Assembly: GCF_011388215.1 (NCBI RefSeq) | Contig: NZ_CP049989.1 | Coordinates: forward strand, 2,852,001 to 2,916,000 | Source: Hydrogenophaga crocea | GTDB taxonomy: Bacteria; Pseudomonadota; Gammaproteobacteria; Burkholderiales; Burkholderiaceae_C | Direction: 5' to 3' | DNA length: 64,000 nucleotides | Part shown: positions 46,794-55,249 of the stretch, piece after piece | Layout: each line of letters begins with the position of its first letter | How positions within the stretch are numbered: the stretch's first letter is position 1 | Position numbers and translations under genes: made by a program | The notes under the pieces: generated by a model | Database searches by the model: none | Told to the model about the DNA's origin: nothing | Seen by the model: the letters and a program-made list of their open reading frames with translations, nothing else

Positions 46794-48024
46794 GCACCTG
46801 AAGGCGCGGCTGGCCGCAATCGAGGCGCGCGGCGAACGGCGCGAACGCCACCGCGCGCAGACACCCACAGCCACACGCCAGACCATGCGCCGCCCCGACG
46901 GTGGCAAGCGTGAGCTGCTGATGTTCTGCGCCAACGACTACCTGGGCCTGGCCTCGCACCCCGCGCTGGTGCAGGCCCTGGCCGACGGCGCGCAACACCA
47001 CGGCGCGGGCGCGGGCGCCTCGCCCCTGGTGAGCGGCCACAGCGAACTGCACCACCGGCTCGAAGAGCGGCTTGCGGCCTGGTACGCACCGCACATCCCG
47101 GGCGCGCGCGTGCTGGGCTTCTCGTGCGGCTACATGGCCAACATCGCGGTGCTGTCCACGCTGTGCGATGCCGACACCGAGATCTTTTCGGAGCGCCTGA
47201 ACCACGCCTCGCTCATCGACGGAGCACGCCTGTCGCGCGCGCGGGTCACGCCCTATCCGCACGCCGACCTGTGCACGCTGCGTGCGCAGCTCATGCAAAG
47301 CCAGGCCCGCATCAAGCTCATCGCCACCGACGCGGTGTTCAGCATGGATGGCGACATCGCGCCGCTGGCCGACATCCTGATGCTGGCCGAACGTTTCGAC
47401 GCGTGGGTGGTGGTGGACGACGCCCACGGCTTCGGCGTGCTGGGTGCCCGCGGCCGCGGCACGCTCGAGCGGCTCGGCCTGTCGAGCCCGCGCCTGATCC
47501 TCATGGGCACGCTGGGCAAGGCCGCGGGCCTGGCCGGCGCCTTCGTGGTGGCCGAGCCCACGGTGGGCGAGTACCTGCTGCAGGCCGCGCGCGCCCACCT
47601 CTTCAGCACCGCCGTGCCGCCCGCACTGGTCCAGGCGCAGCTCACGAGCCTCGACCTCATCGAAGGCCCCGATGGCAGCGTGCGGCGCGAGCGGCTGGCG
47701 CTGCTGCAATCGCGCCTGCATGCGGGCCTCGCCCGGCTGTGCGCGCAACACCCGGCGCTGGGTTGGCACGCGCCCCGCACCGACACGCCGGTGCAACCGC
47801 TGATCGTGGGCGACAACGCCGCGGCCATGGACCTGAGCGAACGCCTGGCGCGCGCCGGAATCCGCGTGGCCGGCATCCGGCCGCCTTCGGTGCCGGCGGG
47901 CACGGCCCGCCTGCGCATCACGCTGTGCGCCGGGCACACCCGCGACGACGTCGACCGGCTGCTCCAGGCGCTGCAGGCCTGCGCGCACGGCTGGTCTCCG
48001 CCCGCGAGGCCGGCGGGGCGATGA
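46783..48024 (+). CDS. bioF: 8-amino-7-oxononanoate synthase
   Basis: 413-aa alpha-oxoamine synthase making KAPA from pimeloyl-ACP/CoA and alanine. Motifs: FCANDYLGLASHPALVQAL (about residue 46), GAGASPLVSGHSELHHRLE (about 75-93), FSMDGDIAPLADI, VVDDAHGFGVLGARGRG (about 207-223) and the PLP lysine in MGTLGKAAGLAGAF (near 246). The ATG at 46783 lies inside the end of bioA, and its own stop overlaps bioD. Confidence 0.95.
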   Translation: MLIEHLKARLAAIEARGERRERHRAQTPTATRQTMRRPDGGKRELLMFCANDYLGLASHPALVQALADGAQHHGAGAGASPLVSGHSELHHRLEERLAAWYAPHIPGARVLGFSCGYMANIAVLSTLCDADTEIFSERLNHASLIDGARLSRARVTPYPHADLCTLRAQLMQSQARIKLIATDAVFSMDGDIAPLADILMLAERFDAWVVVDDAHGFGVLGARGRGTLERLGLSSPRLILMGTLGKAAGLAGAFVVAEPTVGEYLLQAARAHLFSTAVPPALVQAQLTSLDLIEGPDGSVRRERLALLQSRLHAGLARLCAQHPALGWHAPRTDTPVQPLIVGDNAAAMDLSERLARAGIRVAGIRPPSVPAGTARLRITLCAGHTRDDVDRLLQALQACAHGWSPPARPAGR

Positions 48025-48716
48025 GGGGCTTCTTCGTCACCGGCACCGACACCGGCGTGGGCAAGACGGTGGTGAGCGCGGGCCTGGTCTGGCTGCTGCA
48101 GCAGCACGGCTGGCGGGTGGCGCCGGTCAAGCCTGTGGCCGCAGGACTGGAGCACATCGACGGCCGCTGGATCAATGCCGATGTGCTGCGGCTGCGCGAA
48201 GCCTGTGCGCTGCCGCTGGACGAGGCCGACATCGGCCCGCTGCAGCTGCGCGCCGCGTGTGCGCCCCACATCGCGGCCGCGCTCGAAGGCGCGGCGATCG
48301 CGCCGCACGCGGTGCTCGACGCGGTGCGCCGCGCCGCGGCGCGCGCCGACTGCGTGGTGGTGGAAGGGGTGGGCGGCTGGCGCGTGCCGCTCACCGACAC
48401 CTGGGACAGCGCCGACCTTGCGGCCGCGCTCGGTCTGCCCGTGGTGCTGGTGGTGGGGCTGCGCCTGGGTTGCCTCAACCATGCCTTGCTCAGCGCGGAC
48501 GCGATCCGCGCGCGCCGCCTGCCGCTGGCGGGCTGGGTGGGCAACACCCTGCCCCCCGAAATGCCGTGGGCGCGAGAAAACCTCTCGGCCCTGCGTGCCC
48601 ACATCGCCGCACCCTGTCTCGGCCTGGTGCCTCCGCTGCGCGATACCGGCCCGCGCGCCCTCACCGATCACCTGAACGCCACGGCCGTGCTAGACGCACT
48701 CGCCGCCATACCCTGA
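48021..48716 (+). CDS. bioD: dethiobiotin synthase
   Basis: 231-aa ATP-dependent carboxylase that forms dethiobiotin from DAPA. P-loop FFVTGTDTGVGKTVVSAGLV (about residues 3-22), KPVAAGLE (about 38), and VVVEGVGGWRVPLTDTWDSA (about 112-131). The ATG at 48021 overlaps the bioF stop. bioB, the next pathway enzyme, is not adjacent; an unrelated crotonase gene is convergent. Confidence 0.95.
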   Translation: MRGFFVTGTDTGVGKTVVSAGLVWLLQQHGWRVAPVKPVAAGLEHIDGRWINADVLRLREACALPLDEADIGPLQLRAACAPHIAAALEGAAIAPHAVLDAVRRAAARADCVVVEGVGGWRVPLTDTWDSADLAAALGLPVVLVVGLRLGCLNHALLSADAIRARRLPLAGWVGNTLPPEMPWARENLSALRAHIAAPCLGLVPPLRDTGPRALTDHLNATAVLDALAAIP

Positions 48717-48736
48717 GCGGCCCCCGGCCCGGGCCT

Positions 48737-49531
48737 TCAGGTCTGTCCGCGGCCGCGCTCGATCACGGCCTGGCGCTGCGCCTCGACCGCGCCAGCGTCC
48801 ATGCGCTGCGCCCATTGCTTGCAACGCTCGCGCTCGAGTTGCAAGGCCTCGCCCAGCGGCAGCGCGCCGCCCTCGTCAATCAGCGCCTTGTAGGTGCGCA
48901 AGGCCTGCGGCAGCACACCCGCCATGTCGGCCGCGAGCTGCAGGCTCTGCGACAGCAGCGCCTCAGGCGTCACCACACGGTTCACCAGGCCCCAGGCCAA
49001 GGCCTGCTGCGCGTCGATGAAATTGCCCGTGAAGGCCATTTCCTTGGCGCGCCCCACACCGATCAGGCGCTGAAGCTTCTGCGACAGGCCCCAGCCCGGC
49101 ATCACGCCCACACGCGCATGCGTGTCGGCAAAACGCGCCCGGGTCGAGGCAACCAGGAAGTCGCAGGCCAGCGCAAGCTCGAAGCCACCCGTGATGGCCG
49201 GACCATTGACCGCGGCGATCACCGGCCAGGGGAAGTCCTTGATGGCGTGGGTGGGGTCTTCCTGCGGGCCTGACTGGATGGTGCTGCCGGGGTCGCGCGC
49301 GCCGCCGAGTTCCTTGAGGTCCAGACCCGCGCAAAAGGCATCGCCCGCGCCCGTGAGCACCACCGCGCGCAGCGCGGTGTCTTCGCGCAGGTCAGCAAAG
49401 ACCTGAACCAGTTGGCGCCGCAATGCCATGGACAGCGCGTTGCGCACGCGCGGACGGTTGAGGATGACCAGGGCGCAGCCCGACTGCGGGCGTTCGACCA
49501 GGACCAGGGAGGCGTCGTCAGAGGGGCTCAT
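48737..49531 (-). CDS. enoyl-CoA hydratase/isomerase family protein
   Basis: 264-aa crotonase-fold protein. Oxyanion-hole motifs GDAFCAGLDLKEL (about residue 66) and AAVNGPAITGGFELALACDF (about 105-124). The first catalytic Glu position is not Glu (ADTHARVGVMPGWGLSQ), while the second (AKEMAFTG, about 165) is kept. The ATG at 49531 is preferred; the frame remains open upstream, but only through the terminator and the stub of another gene. It lies at the edge of the GC-rich block. Confidence 0.88.
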   Translation of the reverse strand: MSPSDDASLVLVERPQSGCALVILNRPRVRNALSMALRRQLVQVFADLREDTALRAVVLTGAGDAFCAGLDLKELGGARDPGSTIQSGPQEDPTHAIKDFPWPVIAAVNGPAITGGFELALACDFLVASTRARFADTHARVGVMPGWGLSQKLQRLIGVGRAKEMAFTGNFIDAQQALAWGLVNRVVTPEALLSQSLQLAADMAGVLPQALRTYKALIDEGGALPLGEALQLERERCKQWAQRMDAGAVEAQRQAVIERGRGQT

Positions 49532-49583
49532 GGTGCACGCAGAGGCAGTGAAGGTACGCCATGATGGCTTCAGCGCGCGCAAC

Positions 49584-49609
49584 AAAAAAGCCCTCGTTTC
49601 CGAGGGCTT
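49584..49609 (-). terminator. rho-independent terminator facing left
   Basis: Perfect 9-bp stem (49601-49609 with 49588-49596) and TTTC/GAAA loop, followed on the minus strand by a six-T run (49589-49584). It stands 11 bases downstream of the stop of the gene stub at 49620-49805, so it ends that gene rather than any intact one. Confidence 0.85.
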
Positions 49610-49619
49610 CGATGTGGAT

Positions 49620-49805
49620 TCAGCCAAGGACTGGCTGCGCTTGTCCACTCGCTTTGGCGGCCAAAAGGTCCAGATACGACTGCATCTGACGAGGCAGTCC
49701 ATCAAAGGTTGGCGGAGTTCGCGTTGCGTCCACCAACACGTGGCGAACTTCCACTATCAATCTCCATCCGTTCGTCAAGTTGGCGCCGCGGAGAAGGCAG
49801 CTTTG
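49620..49805 (-). pseudogene. C-terminal stub of an unidentified gene at the composition boundary
   Basis: A minus-strand frame runs from a stop at 49806-49808 to the TGA at 49620-49622 (61 residues), without a good start. The last part reads like a genuine protein end (TPPTFDGLPRQMQSYLDLLA then AKASGQAQPVLG) and uses GC-rich codons like the left-hand genes, while the first 20 codons are AT-richer. A strong terminator follows. I infer that the 5' part was removed where the accessory region joins, near 49.72-49.80 kb. Family not recognised. Confidence 0.55.
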
Positions 49806-49940
49806 CTACGCTGAACCAACGCGCACGTGCATCGTCGCGTATTGATGTGGCGGGACCCTCCTCAAAACAAGTTCACCTGAGCGACTTGTCCTCGTTGGAA
49901 TCCTCAACCGGCTGCGTTTTTCCAGTAGTGGACGACGACC

Positions 49941-50171
49941 ATGCAAGACCAACCCACTAGGCGAGTAGTGGCAACAGTGCTTGGGCTGGACGTCGACCCC
50001 GACTACCTCCTGGCCGAGGATGCAGACGGGCAACAGCTCGTTGTTCGGCGGGATTCTTTCGAGGGTGACTGGAGTTCGCTCAAGCGGGGCGAATTGGTAG
50101 AGCTCGTTGCAACGTGCGCAAGGCTTTCGCGGGTGCTTAGCGCGCGGCGGGTACCGGGACTCGATGCCTGA
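49941..50171 (+). CDS. small hypothetical protein, possibly a cold-shock-like beta barrel
   Basis: 76 aa. The pattern ATVLGLDVDPDYLLAEDADG then QQLVVRRDSF...LKRGELVELVAT...RVLSARRV has the spacing of a small OB/cold-shock barrel (strand, acidic turn, strand, LxxGxxV strand, final AxxV strand), but the RNA-binding aromatic motifs are missing. Codon use differs from the left-hand genes. It is followed by another small gene 48 bases on. The fold suggestion is inference; function unknown. Confidence 0.5.
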   Translation: MQDQPTRRVVATVLGLDVDPDYLLAEDADGQQLVVRRDSFEGDWSSLKRGELVELVATCARLSRVLSARRVPGLDA

Positions 50172-50219
50172 AGAGCCAGACGCAATACCGCCCGCTGCGT
50201 CGTGGAGTAGGAGAACGAC

Positions 50220-50438
50220 ATGTTGACACCCGAGTGGGAGTGCGCCGACGGAACAGCCGTGCGTTTGGGGTCGATGAGCACCTCGCACATCCTGAATGCG
50301 CGGTGCCACCTGCTGACAGGCACAGGACCGTATGGCCCGATGCTCAGGCTAGGATGCTCCGGCTTCACCAACCGTGAATGGATTCGTCTGTTTGACGCTG
50401 AGTTGCTTCGGCGCTCCAGGGCTTACCTACCCCTTTGA
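50220..50438 (+). CDS. small phage/plasmid-type hypothetical protein
   Basis: 72 aa. AGTAGGAGAACGAC precedes the ATG at 50220 and supplies a ribosome site (TAGGAG). The pattern W.CADGTAVRLGSMSTSHILNA followed by REWIRLFDAELLRRSR recalls small proteins of phages and plasmids with the consensus W-x-DG-x-I-x-x-M-x-x-x-H-I-x-N-A...W-x-x-x-x-x-x-EL-x-RR. No function is known to me for those. Its presence supports a mobile origin for this region. Confidence 0.55.
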   Translation: MLTPEWECADGTAVRLGSMSTSHILNARCHLLTGTGPYGPMLRLGCSGFTNREWIRLFDAELLRRSRAYLPL

Positions 50439-50743
50439 GGCCATCGCCTTGGCAATACCCACCTGCAAGGGGCAGCCCTTGCCGGTGACATTGACCAATT
50501 CACCTACCAAAAGTGGAAAACGCATTCCGATAGGTGAATCCAATGTTTTCAATGCGTTGCGCGCTATGTCAGGGCCCAAGCCGGGGGCTGCGGGCAGGGG
50601 TTTCCGTGCGACTTGGACCACACCGCGAGCTTTGCGATGGTTCCGGAGCGCACGGGCTTCTCACGTTTTCTCAATGGATATGAGAAATCTCAAAACCGGT
50701 GAGAAAGCTTGATGAGCCGCCCCGCGTCTGGTCGTCCCCGGCT
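50439..50743. other. gene-free stretch left of the IS element
   Basis: About 300 bases with no frame I would defend. Short open frames exist on both strands (for example minus 50621-50427) but lack ribosome sites and family features. Probably decayed sequence interrupted by the insertion element. Confidence 0.4.
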
Positions 50744-50806
50744 TGTGGTCCCCTCGAAAACCTGAACCACCCGGAGGTAGAGAATCCCCCCAAGCGGAGT
50801 CTCTAC

Positions 50807-51073
50807 ATGACGAAGTCCAGATTCAGTGAAGCGCAGATAGTCGGCATCCTCAAGGAGGTCGAGATGGGTGCGAAGGTCGGCGAGACGTGCAGGAAGCACG
50901 GCGTGAGCGAGCCGACGTACTACAAGTGGAAGAGCCAGTTCTCGGGCATGACGGTTTCGCACCTGTCGCAGCTGCGCCAGCTGCAGGACGAGAACGCCAA
51001 GCTCAAACGCATGTACGCAGACCTGGCGCTCATGCACCACGCACTCAAGGATGTCGTTGACCGAAAGCTCTGA
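50807..51073 (+). CDS. IS3-family transposase OrfA
   Basis: 88-aa DNA-binding half of the transposase. The HTH_Tnp_1 domain reads [20 protein letters not shown] then [20 protein letters not shown] (residues about 3-42), followed by a leucine-zipper-like coiled coil ([20 protein letters not shown]). The end overlaps the orfB frame, which is -1 relative to it and open from 51061, so an OrfAB fusion can arise by -1 frameshifting near 51058-51066. Confidence 0.92.
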   Translation: MTKSRFSEAQIVGILKEVEMGAKVGETCRKHGVSEPTYYKWKSQFSGMTVSHLSQLRQLQDENAKLKRMYADLALMHHALKDVVDRKL

Positions 51074-51090
51074 CCCCGGAGCGTCGCGAG

Positions 51091-51903
51091 ATGGTCGTGC
51101 AGGCCCTCGTGGCCGAGCATGGCATGAGCGAGCGACGGGCCTGCCAGGCCAGCGGCATTGCCCGCTCCACGCTGCGTTACCGGCCCGTCGCACGCGACGA
51201 CTCCGGGGTCATCACCTTCATCCAGGCCTACATGACATTGAACCCGCGCCACGGCTTCGGGCTGCTGTACGACAGCGCCCGCCATCAGGGCAAGCCCTGG
51301 GGCAAGACGGTGCTCTGGCGCGTGTACTGCGAACTGCGGCTGAACCTGCCCCGGCGCGGCAAGAAGCGGCTGCCTGCGCGCATCAAACAGCCCCTGCACG
51401 CCGCCGGCCAGCCCAACCAGGGCTGGAGCTGCGACTTCATGGCAGACGCGCTGTGGTCGGGGCGGCGCTTCAGGACCTTCAACGTCATCGACGAGTTCAA
51501 CCGTGAAGGCCTGCGCATCGAGGTCGACACCAGCCTGCCGGCTGCGCGCGTCATCCGGGCCTTGAATGAACTGGTGGAGGTGCACGGTGCGCCGCTGTCG
51601 ATTCGCCTGGACAACGGCCCCGAGTTCATCGCGCACGCCCTGGCCCAGTGGGCTCAGAACAAGGGCATCGCCTTGCAGCACATCCAACCCGGAAAGCCCA
51701 CGCAAAACGCCTATGTCGAACGATTCAACAAGACCTACCGCACCGAGGTGCTCGACTGCTACGTGTTCAACAGCTTGCAGGAAGTGCGCGACATGACGGC
51801 CGACTGGCTGCACCGCTACAACCACCACCGACCCCATGAAGCTCTCGGCCGAATCCCACCGGTTGAGTACCGTGTCAAACTGTTCCCCAACCTCTACTTC
51901 TGA
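51091..51903 (+). CDS. IS3-family transposase OrfB (DDE integrase domain)
   Basis: 270 aa from the ATG at 51091, though the frame is open from 51061 ([10 protein letters not shown]...) and is probably translated mainly as a frameshift fusion with OrfA. HTH_21 segment [19 protein letters not shown] (about residues 14-32), then the rve core with catalytic residues: D in [10 protein letters not shown] (about 114), D in [10 protein letters not shown] (about 174) and E in [11 protein letters not shown] (about 210). The C-terminal [13 protein letters not shown] motif is typical of IS3. Intact. Confidence 0.93.
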   Translation: MVVQALVAEHGMSERRACQASGIARSTLRYRPVARDDSGVITFIQAYMTLNPRHGFGLLYDSARHQGKPWGKTVLWRVYCELRLNLPRRGKKRLPARIKQPLHAAGQPNQGWSCDFMADALWSGRRFRTFNVIDEFNREGLRIEVDTSLPAARVIRALNELVEVHGAPLSIRLDNGPEFIAHALAQWAQNKGIALQHIQPGKPTQNAYVERFNKTYRTEVLDCYVFNSLQEVRDMTADWLHRYNHHRPHEALGRIPPVEYRVKLFPNLYF

Positions 51904-51939
51904 CTGGCTCAGGAAATCGAGGGGACCACAAGCGGCAGC

Positions 51940-52030
51940 AGCCCAGTAGGGCAGCACCGGGAAGACTTTGCGGTTCTGTCCCGCGAAAAGCTTGAACGGT
52001 CCATCTCGGCGTCCCGTAAAGATTGCACAT
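51940..52030 (-). pseudogene. possible 5' remnant of an SRAP (YedK/HMCES-like) gene cut by the IS
   Basis: Minus-strand ATG at 52030, with GAGGGG seven bases upstream, begins MCNLYGTPR, the N-terminus of SOS-response-associated peptidases in which Cys2 is catalytic. The match does not extend beyond the first residues, and the frame runs into the IS3 right end. It may be a decayed, interrupted copy, or chance. Confidence 0.25.
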
Positions 52031-52365
52031 TGTGAGCCCCTCGGAAGAGCGACAGAATGCCGCTGTGAAGCGTTCAACATTACTACTCGTTCCTGGACCA
52101 CCCCCGTCGTTCATGGAGCAGCGCGCGCTGGAGCTGGCGCCTGACGCCTGACGCCTACCGCGTCGGAAAGGCATCTCCAGATTTCTAGGCGGTTCGGGTC
52201 GCGGCGACTGGTCGACAGGTTTACCGCGGACCTGGTCCCACCATGGTGCTCCTTTCGCCTGCGCCCTTCTAAGGAAACCGACCGTGAGTATCGAGGGGTT
52301 AGACGTAGTTCAACCTAAACATGTCTTGCCGTCTGCTACCCTGACCAACTTTACTGAAAAATCCA
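52031..52365. other. non-coding stretch upstream of the coiled-coil HTH gene
   Basis: About 330 bases in which I see no supported gene. The last 60 bases are AT-richer (52305-52365) and presumably carry the promoter of the gene at 52366, but no -35/-10 pair is convincing. Confidence 0.4.
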
Positions 52366-52830
52366 ATGACTACATTCGCCGACTCACTGAAGCGAGAAAT
52401 CGCACGGGTAGCTCGTAAAGAGCTGAAGAGCGAGCTGACCTTGCTGCGCAAAACGACTGCAGGGCATCGCAGCGAAATTGCGGCTCTTAAGCGAGACTTG
52501 AAGAGCCTTCAGTCCGAGAACAAGGACCTAGCTCGCAGGCTAAAAGCGGTGGGAACCGGTGCCGGCGCAGTGATGCGTTCAACAAATGACGAGCCACGTG
52601 CCAAGCCTGGGCGGAAAGTCGTCTACAACGCTGAGGCATTCGCCGCGATGAGAGCCAAGCTCGGCCTTACACAAGCGCAAATGGCGACGTTACTTGGTGT
52701 CTCCAGCCTGTCGGTCTACAAGTGGGAGTCTGGCCAAGTGGAGCCGCGCGAGAAGCAAAAGGCCAAGGTACTTGCGCTACGCGGGGTGGGAAAGAGAGAA
52801 GTCGTCAAGATGCTGGAGGCGGCTGCATGA
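52366..52830 (+). CDS. HTH (XRE-type) protein with N-terminal coiled coil
   Basis: 154 aa. Residues about 1-60 are a charged heptad-like coiled coil (ELTLLRKTTAGHRSEIAALK, SLQSENKDLARRLKAV). Residues about 92-140 form an XRE/Cro-type HTH: MRAKLGLTQAQMATLLGVSS then LSVYKWESGQVEPREKQ, and a C-terminal helix. No signal or membrane segment. Such proteins occur on plasmids and islands, but a target is not evident. It stands alone between the IS and the metal ATPase, convergent with the latter. Confidence 0.8.
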   Translation: MTTFADSLKREIARVARKELKSELTLLRKTTAGHRSEIAALKRDLKSLQSENKDLARRLKAVGTGAGAVMRSTNDEPRAKPGRKVVYNAEAFAAMRAKLGLTQAQMATLLGVSSLSVYKWESGQVEPREKQKAKVLALRGVGKREVVKMLEAAA

Positions 52831-52920
52831 GGTTTCACGCGCGGCAGCATGGTTCTCCTGGGTAATGAATGGCTCGCAACTGCAAGACTGCGCGCTCTTC
52901 ACGTGGAGGTTCCCCCCCAA

Positions 52921-54954
52921 CTATGACTTGCGATATGCAAGTAGGCGCAAGGCGTTGAATACCACTAACAAGGTGGAGCCCTCGTGCACGGCGACCGCAG
53001 GACCGATGCCGAGACCCATGATGGTGGCTGGCACCAGGAAGGCAACGATGCCCAAGCTCACAAAGACGTTTTGACGGATGATGGAGTGGGTTTGACGGCT
53101 GAGGCCCACTGCGAACGGGAGCACTTCCAGCTTATCCGCCATAAGGGCGACATCTGCGGTCTCAAGCGCCACATCTGAGCCGGCAGCTCCCATGGCAATG
53201 CCTACTGTTGCGTTGGCCATCGCGGGCGCGTCGTTGACTCCGTCGCCCACCATTGCGACCTTGGCTTCTGCACGGAGCTTTCGGATTGCATGGACCTTGC
53301 CTTCAGGCATTAGGTCACCCCATGCCTCATCTAGGCCCACCTGCGCTGCGACGGCGCTTGCGACCTTCTGATGGTCGCCGGAAACCATGACCATTCGGCC
53401 GATGCCGAGGGAGCGCAACCTTTGCAGCGTCTCGGTGGCACCGGCGCGAGGCGTGTCCATCAAACCAATGGCTCCCAAGTCCCGCTCTCCTAGTCGAATC
53501 ACCATGCTGGTGCGCCCATGGTCGCGCAGCGTGGAAATAGCATTCGCCGCTGCAGCGCCTAGAGGAGCCACGCCGTCGGTACCGAACAGTTCGGCCTTGC
53601 CAATCCAGACCGGCTCCCCTTGGAAGCGAGCCTTGACACCCCGACCAATCAGGTTCTCCAAGTCACTGGCCTCAGGGATGTTTGAGTTGACGTTTGCAAG
53701 ACGTTGCCTCCCATCTCGCGCAATGGCTGCCGCCAATGGATGGTCGCTGAGTGACTCCACCGCCACGGCAACGGTAAGGAGCTCAGCCTCGCTGACTCCG
53801 GCTGCTGGTATGACGTCTGTGATGCGCGGCCTGCCCTCGGTCAGCGTACCCGTCTTGTCGAAAGCCATCGCGTTCAGCGAGCCAAGCTCTTCTAGCGGCG
53901 CGCCACCTTTGATAAGAACTCCACCACGGGCAGCTCTTGCAATACCTGAGAGCACCGCGCTCGGTGTCGCAATTGCCAAGGCACACGGGCTTGCTGCGAC
54001 CAGCACTGCCATCGCTCGATAGAAGCTGTCGCGAAACGGCTCGTCGACCACCACCCATGCAAACAGCAACAGTACGGCCAACACCAAAACTGCAGGGACG
54101 AACACGCGTTCGAACTTATCGGTAAAGCGCTGCGTGGCGGACTTTCGTGTCTCCGCCTCGCTCACCATCTTGACGACCCTTGCAAGTGTGGAGTCTGTCG
54201 AGCGGCGAGTCACTTCCACTTCGATGCCGTTCGCTCCATTGATTGTTCCTGAGAACACGCGCGATGCAGCGTCAATGCTTTCGGGACGGGCGCGCGCTGA
54301 GACGGGGTCGGTCACGGGGCGCTTGTCTACAGGAATACTTTCACCGGTCACGGGGGCCTGGTCGATGCTGGTTGAGCCGACAACGATGAAGCCGTCCGCG
54401 GCGAGACGCTCGTTGGGGCGCACCAAGACGATGTCGCCTACCGCCAAGTCCGCGACTGAAACTTCTTCGACTCCGTCTCCACGACGCACAGTTGCCGTTT
54501 CCGGCGCGAGCTCAGCCAGGGCTTCGATTGCGCGCTTCGCCCGACCCATCGCGTAGTTCTCCAGAGCGTGGCCTAGGCTGAAGAGAAACAGCAGAAGGGA
54601 GCCCTCAGCCCAGGAGCCTAAGGCGGCCGCGCCCGCCGCTGCGACCAGCATCAACGTGTCAATCTCGAATCGCCTTTTTCGCAGATTCTCGATGGCCTCT
54701 TGGACTGTGTAGAAGCCACCAAAGAAGTAGGCGCTCAGGTAGCAGGCTAGCGCTGCCCAAGAGGGCGCGCCGGGCGCGAACTTCTCAACAAGAACACCTG
54801 CAGCGAGCATCGTGCCGCACAAGACAGCGAACACCGCTTCAGTGTTGGGCCCGAAGACCCCCCCGTGTGAGTGACCTCTATGAGCGCTCGAGTCACCGGG
54901 AGGGTGGTCGTGTTGGTCGTGAGTTTCGGTGCTGTTCCGGGACTGTTGGGACAT
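52921..54954 (-). CDS. P1B-4-type heavy-metal translocating ATPase (SPC motif)
   Basis: 677-aa inner-membrane metal exporter. The N-terminus is His/Asp-rich (HDQHDHPPGD, HRGHSHGG) and has no CxxC HMA domain. Membrane motif AASPCALAIATP (SPC near residue 322) in place of CPC, phosphorylation site AFDKTGTLTEG (D near 364), GDGVNDAPAMANAT (near 570) and HEGSTLLVV in the last membrane region (near 655). SPC plus HEGxT defines the P1B-4 subgroup (CzcP/CoaT/CtpD), which exports Co, Zn, Cd, Fe or Ni depending on the member. It is divergent from the porin gene at 55250. Confidence 0.92.
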   Translation of the reverse strand: MSQQSRNSTETHDQHDHPPGDSSAHRGHSHGGVFGPNTEAVFAVLCGTMLAAGVLVEKFAPGAPSWAALACYLSAYFFGGFYTVQEAIENLRKRRFEIDTLMLVAAAGAAALGSWAEGSLLLFLFSLGHALENYAMGRAKRAIEALAELAPETATVRRGDGVEEVSVADLAVGDIVLVRPNERLAADGFIVVGSTSIDQAPVTGESIPVDKRPVTDPVSARARPESIDAASRVFSGTINGANGIEVEVTRRSTDSTLARVVKMVSEAETRKSATQRFTDKFERVFVPAVLVLAVLLLFAWVVVDEPFRDSFYRAMAVLVAASPCALAIATPSAVLSGIARAARGGVLIKGGAPLEELGSLNAMAFDKTGTLTEGRPRITDVIPAAGVSEAELLTVAVAVESLSDHPLAAAIARDGRQRLANVNSNIPEASDLENLIGRGVKARFQGEPVWIGKAELFGTDGVAPLGAAAANAISTLRDHGRTSMVIRLGERDLGAIGLMDTPRAGATETLQRLRSLGIGRMVMVSGDHQKVASAVAAQVGLDEAWGDLMPEGKVHAIRKLRAEAKVAMVGDGVNDAPAMANATVGIAMGAAGSDVALETADVALMADKLEVLPFAVGLSRQTHSIIRQNVFVSLGIVAFLVPATIMGLGIGPAVAVHEGSTLLVVFNALRLLAYRKS

Positions 54955-55249
54955 AGAGCCTGCCTCATTTCTTGGAGCCCACCTATTGGAGCTACACAGC
55001 GGATTCTTCAGTACGGGGCGTGCGGTCGCTCGAACGTATCGTCAAAGTCACTTTCGCGTCACATTCAAGTTAGATACTAAAAAAAGTTGTGGTGCCGAGG
55101 GCGCCAAGCTCTTCTTTGACCCCGTACTGTCATATACGCTGGGTCTACTCGTTCGTGGCATCTCACAAAGAGATGTTGGTTTCAGAGTCTGGATACGAAT
55201 TGTCCCGCTCTGGAGCGCAGCTCAATCCAATAGTGAAGCAACGAACGAC

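Larger units (their letters stand above)
50742..51932 (+). mobile_element. complete IS3-family insertion sequence (IS407-like group)
   Basis: About 1.19 kb. Terminal inverted repeats: left 50744-50769 and right 51905-51930 match at 22 of 26 positions, including an unbroken TGTGGTCCCCTCGA. The match extends two more bases outward (CT...AG), giving 50742-51932. With those limits the flanks carry a 3-base direct repeat CGG (50739-50741 and 51933-51935), consistent with a target duplication, although so short a repeat could be chance. It contains orfA and orfB in overlapping frames. Ends, both frames and the DDE triad are intact, so it may be active. Confidence 0.88.

Noticed and set aside
49560..50000. 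tRNA gene or att site at the composition boundary
   Set aside because: No cloverleaf with acceptor, anticodon and T-arm could be built, and I found no direct repeat pairing this edge with another point in the window.
49806..50309. 167-codon minus-strand frame over the two small genes
   Set aside because: Composition unlike protein, no start signal, opposite to better-supported frames.
50374..50712. 112-codon plus-strand frame left of the IS
   Set aside because: No ribosome site or family similarity; overlaps the end of the preceding small gene.
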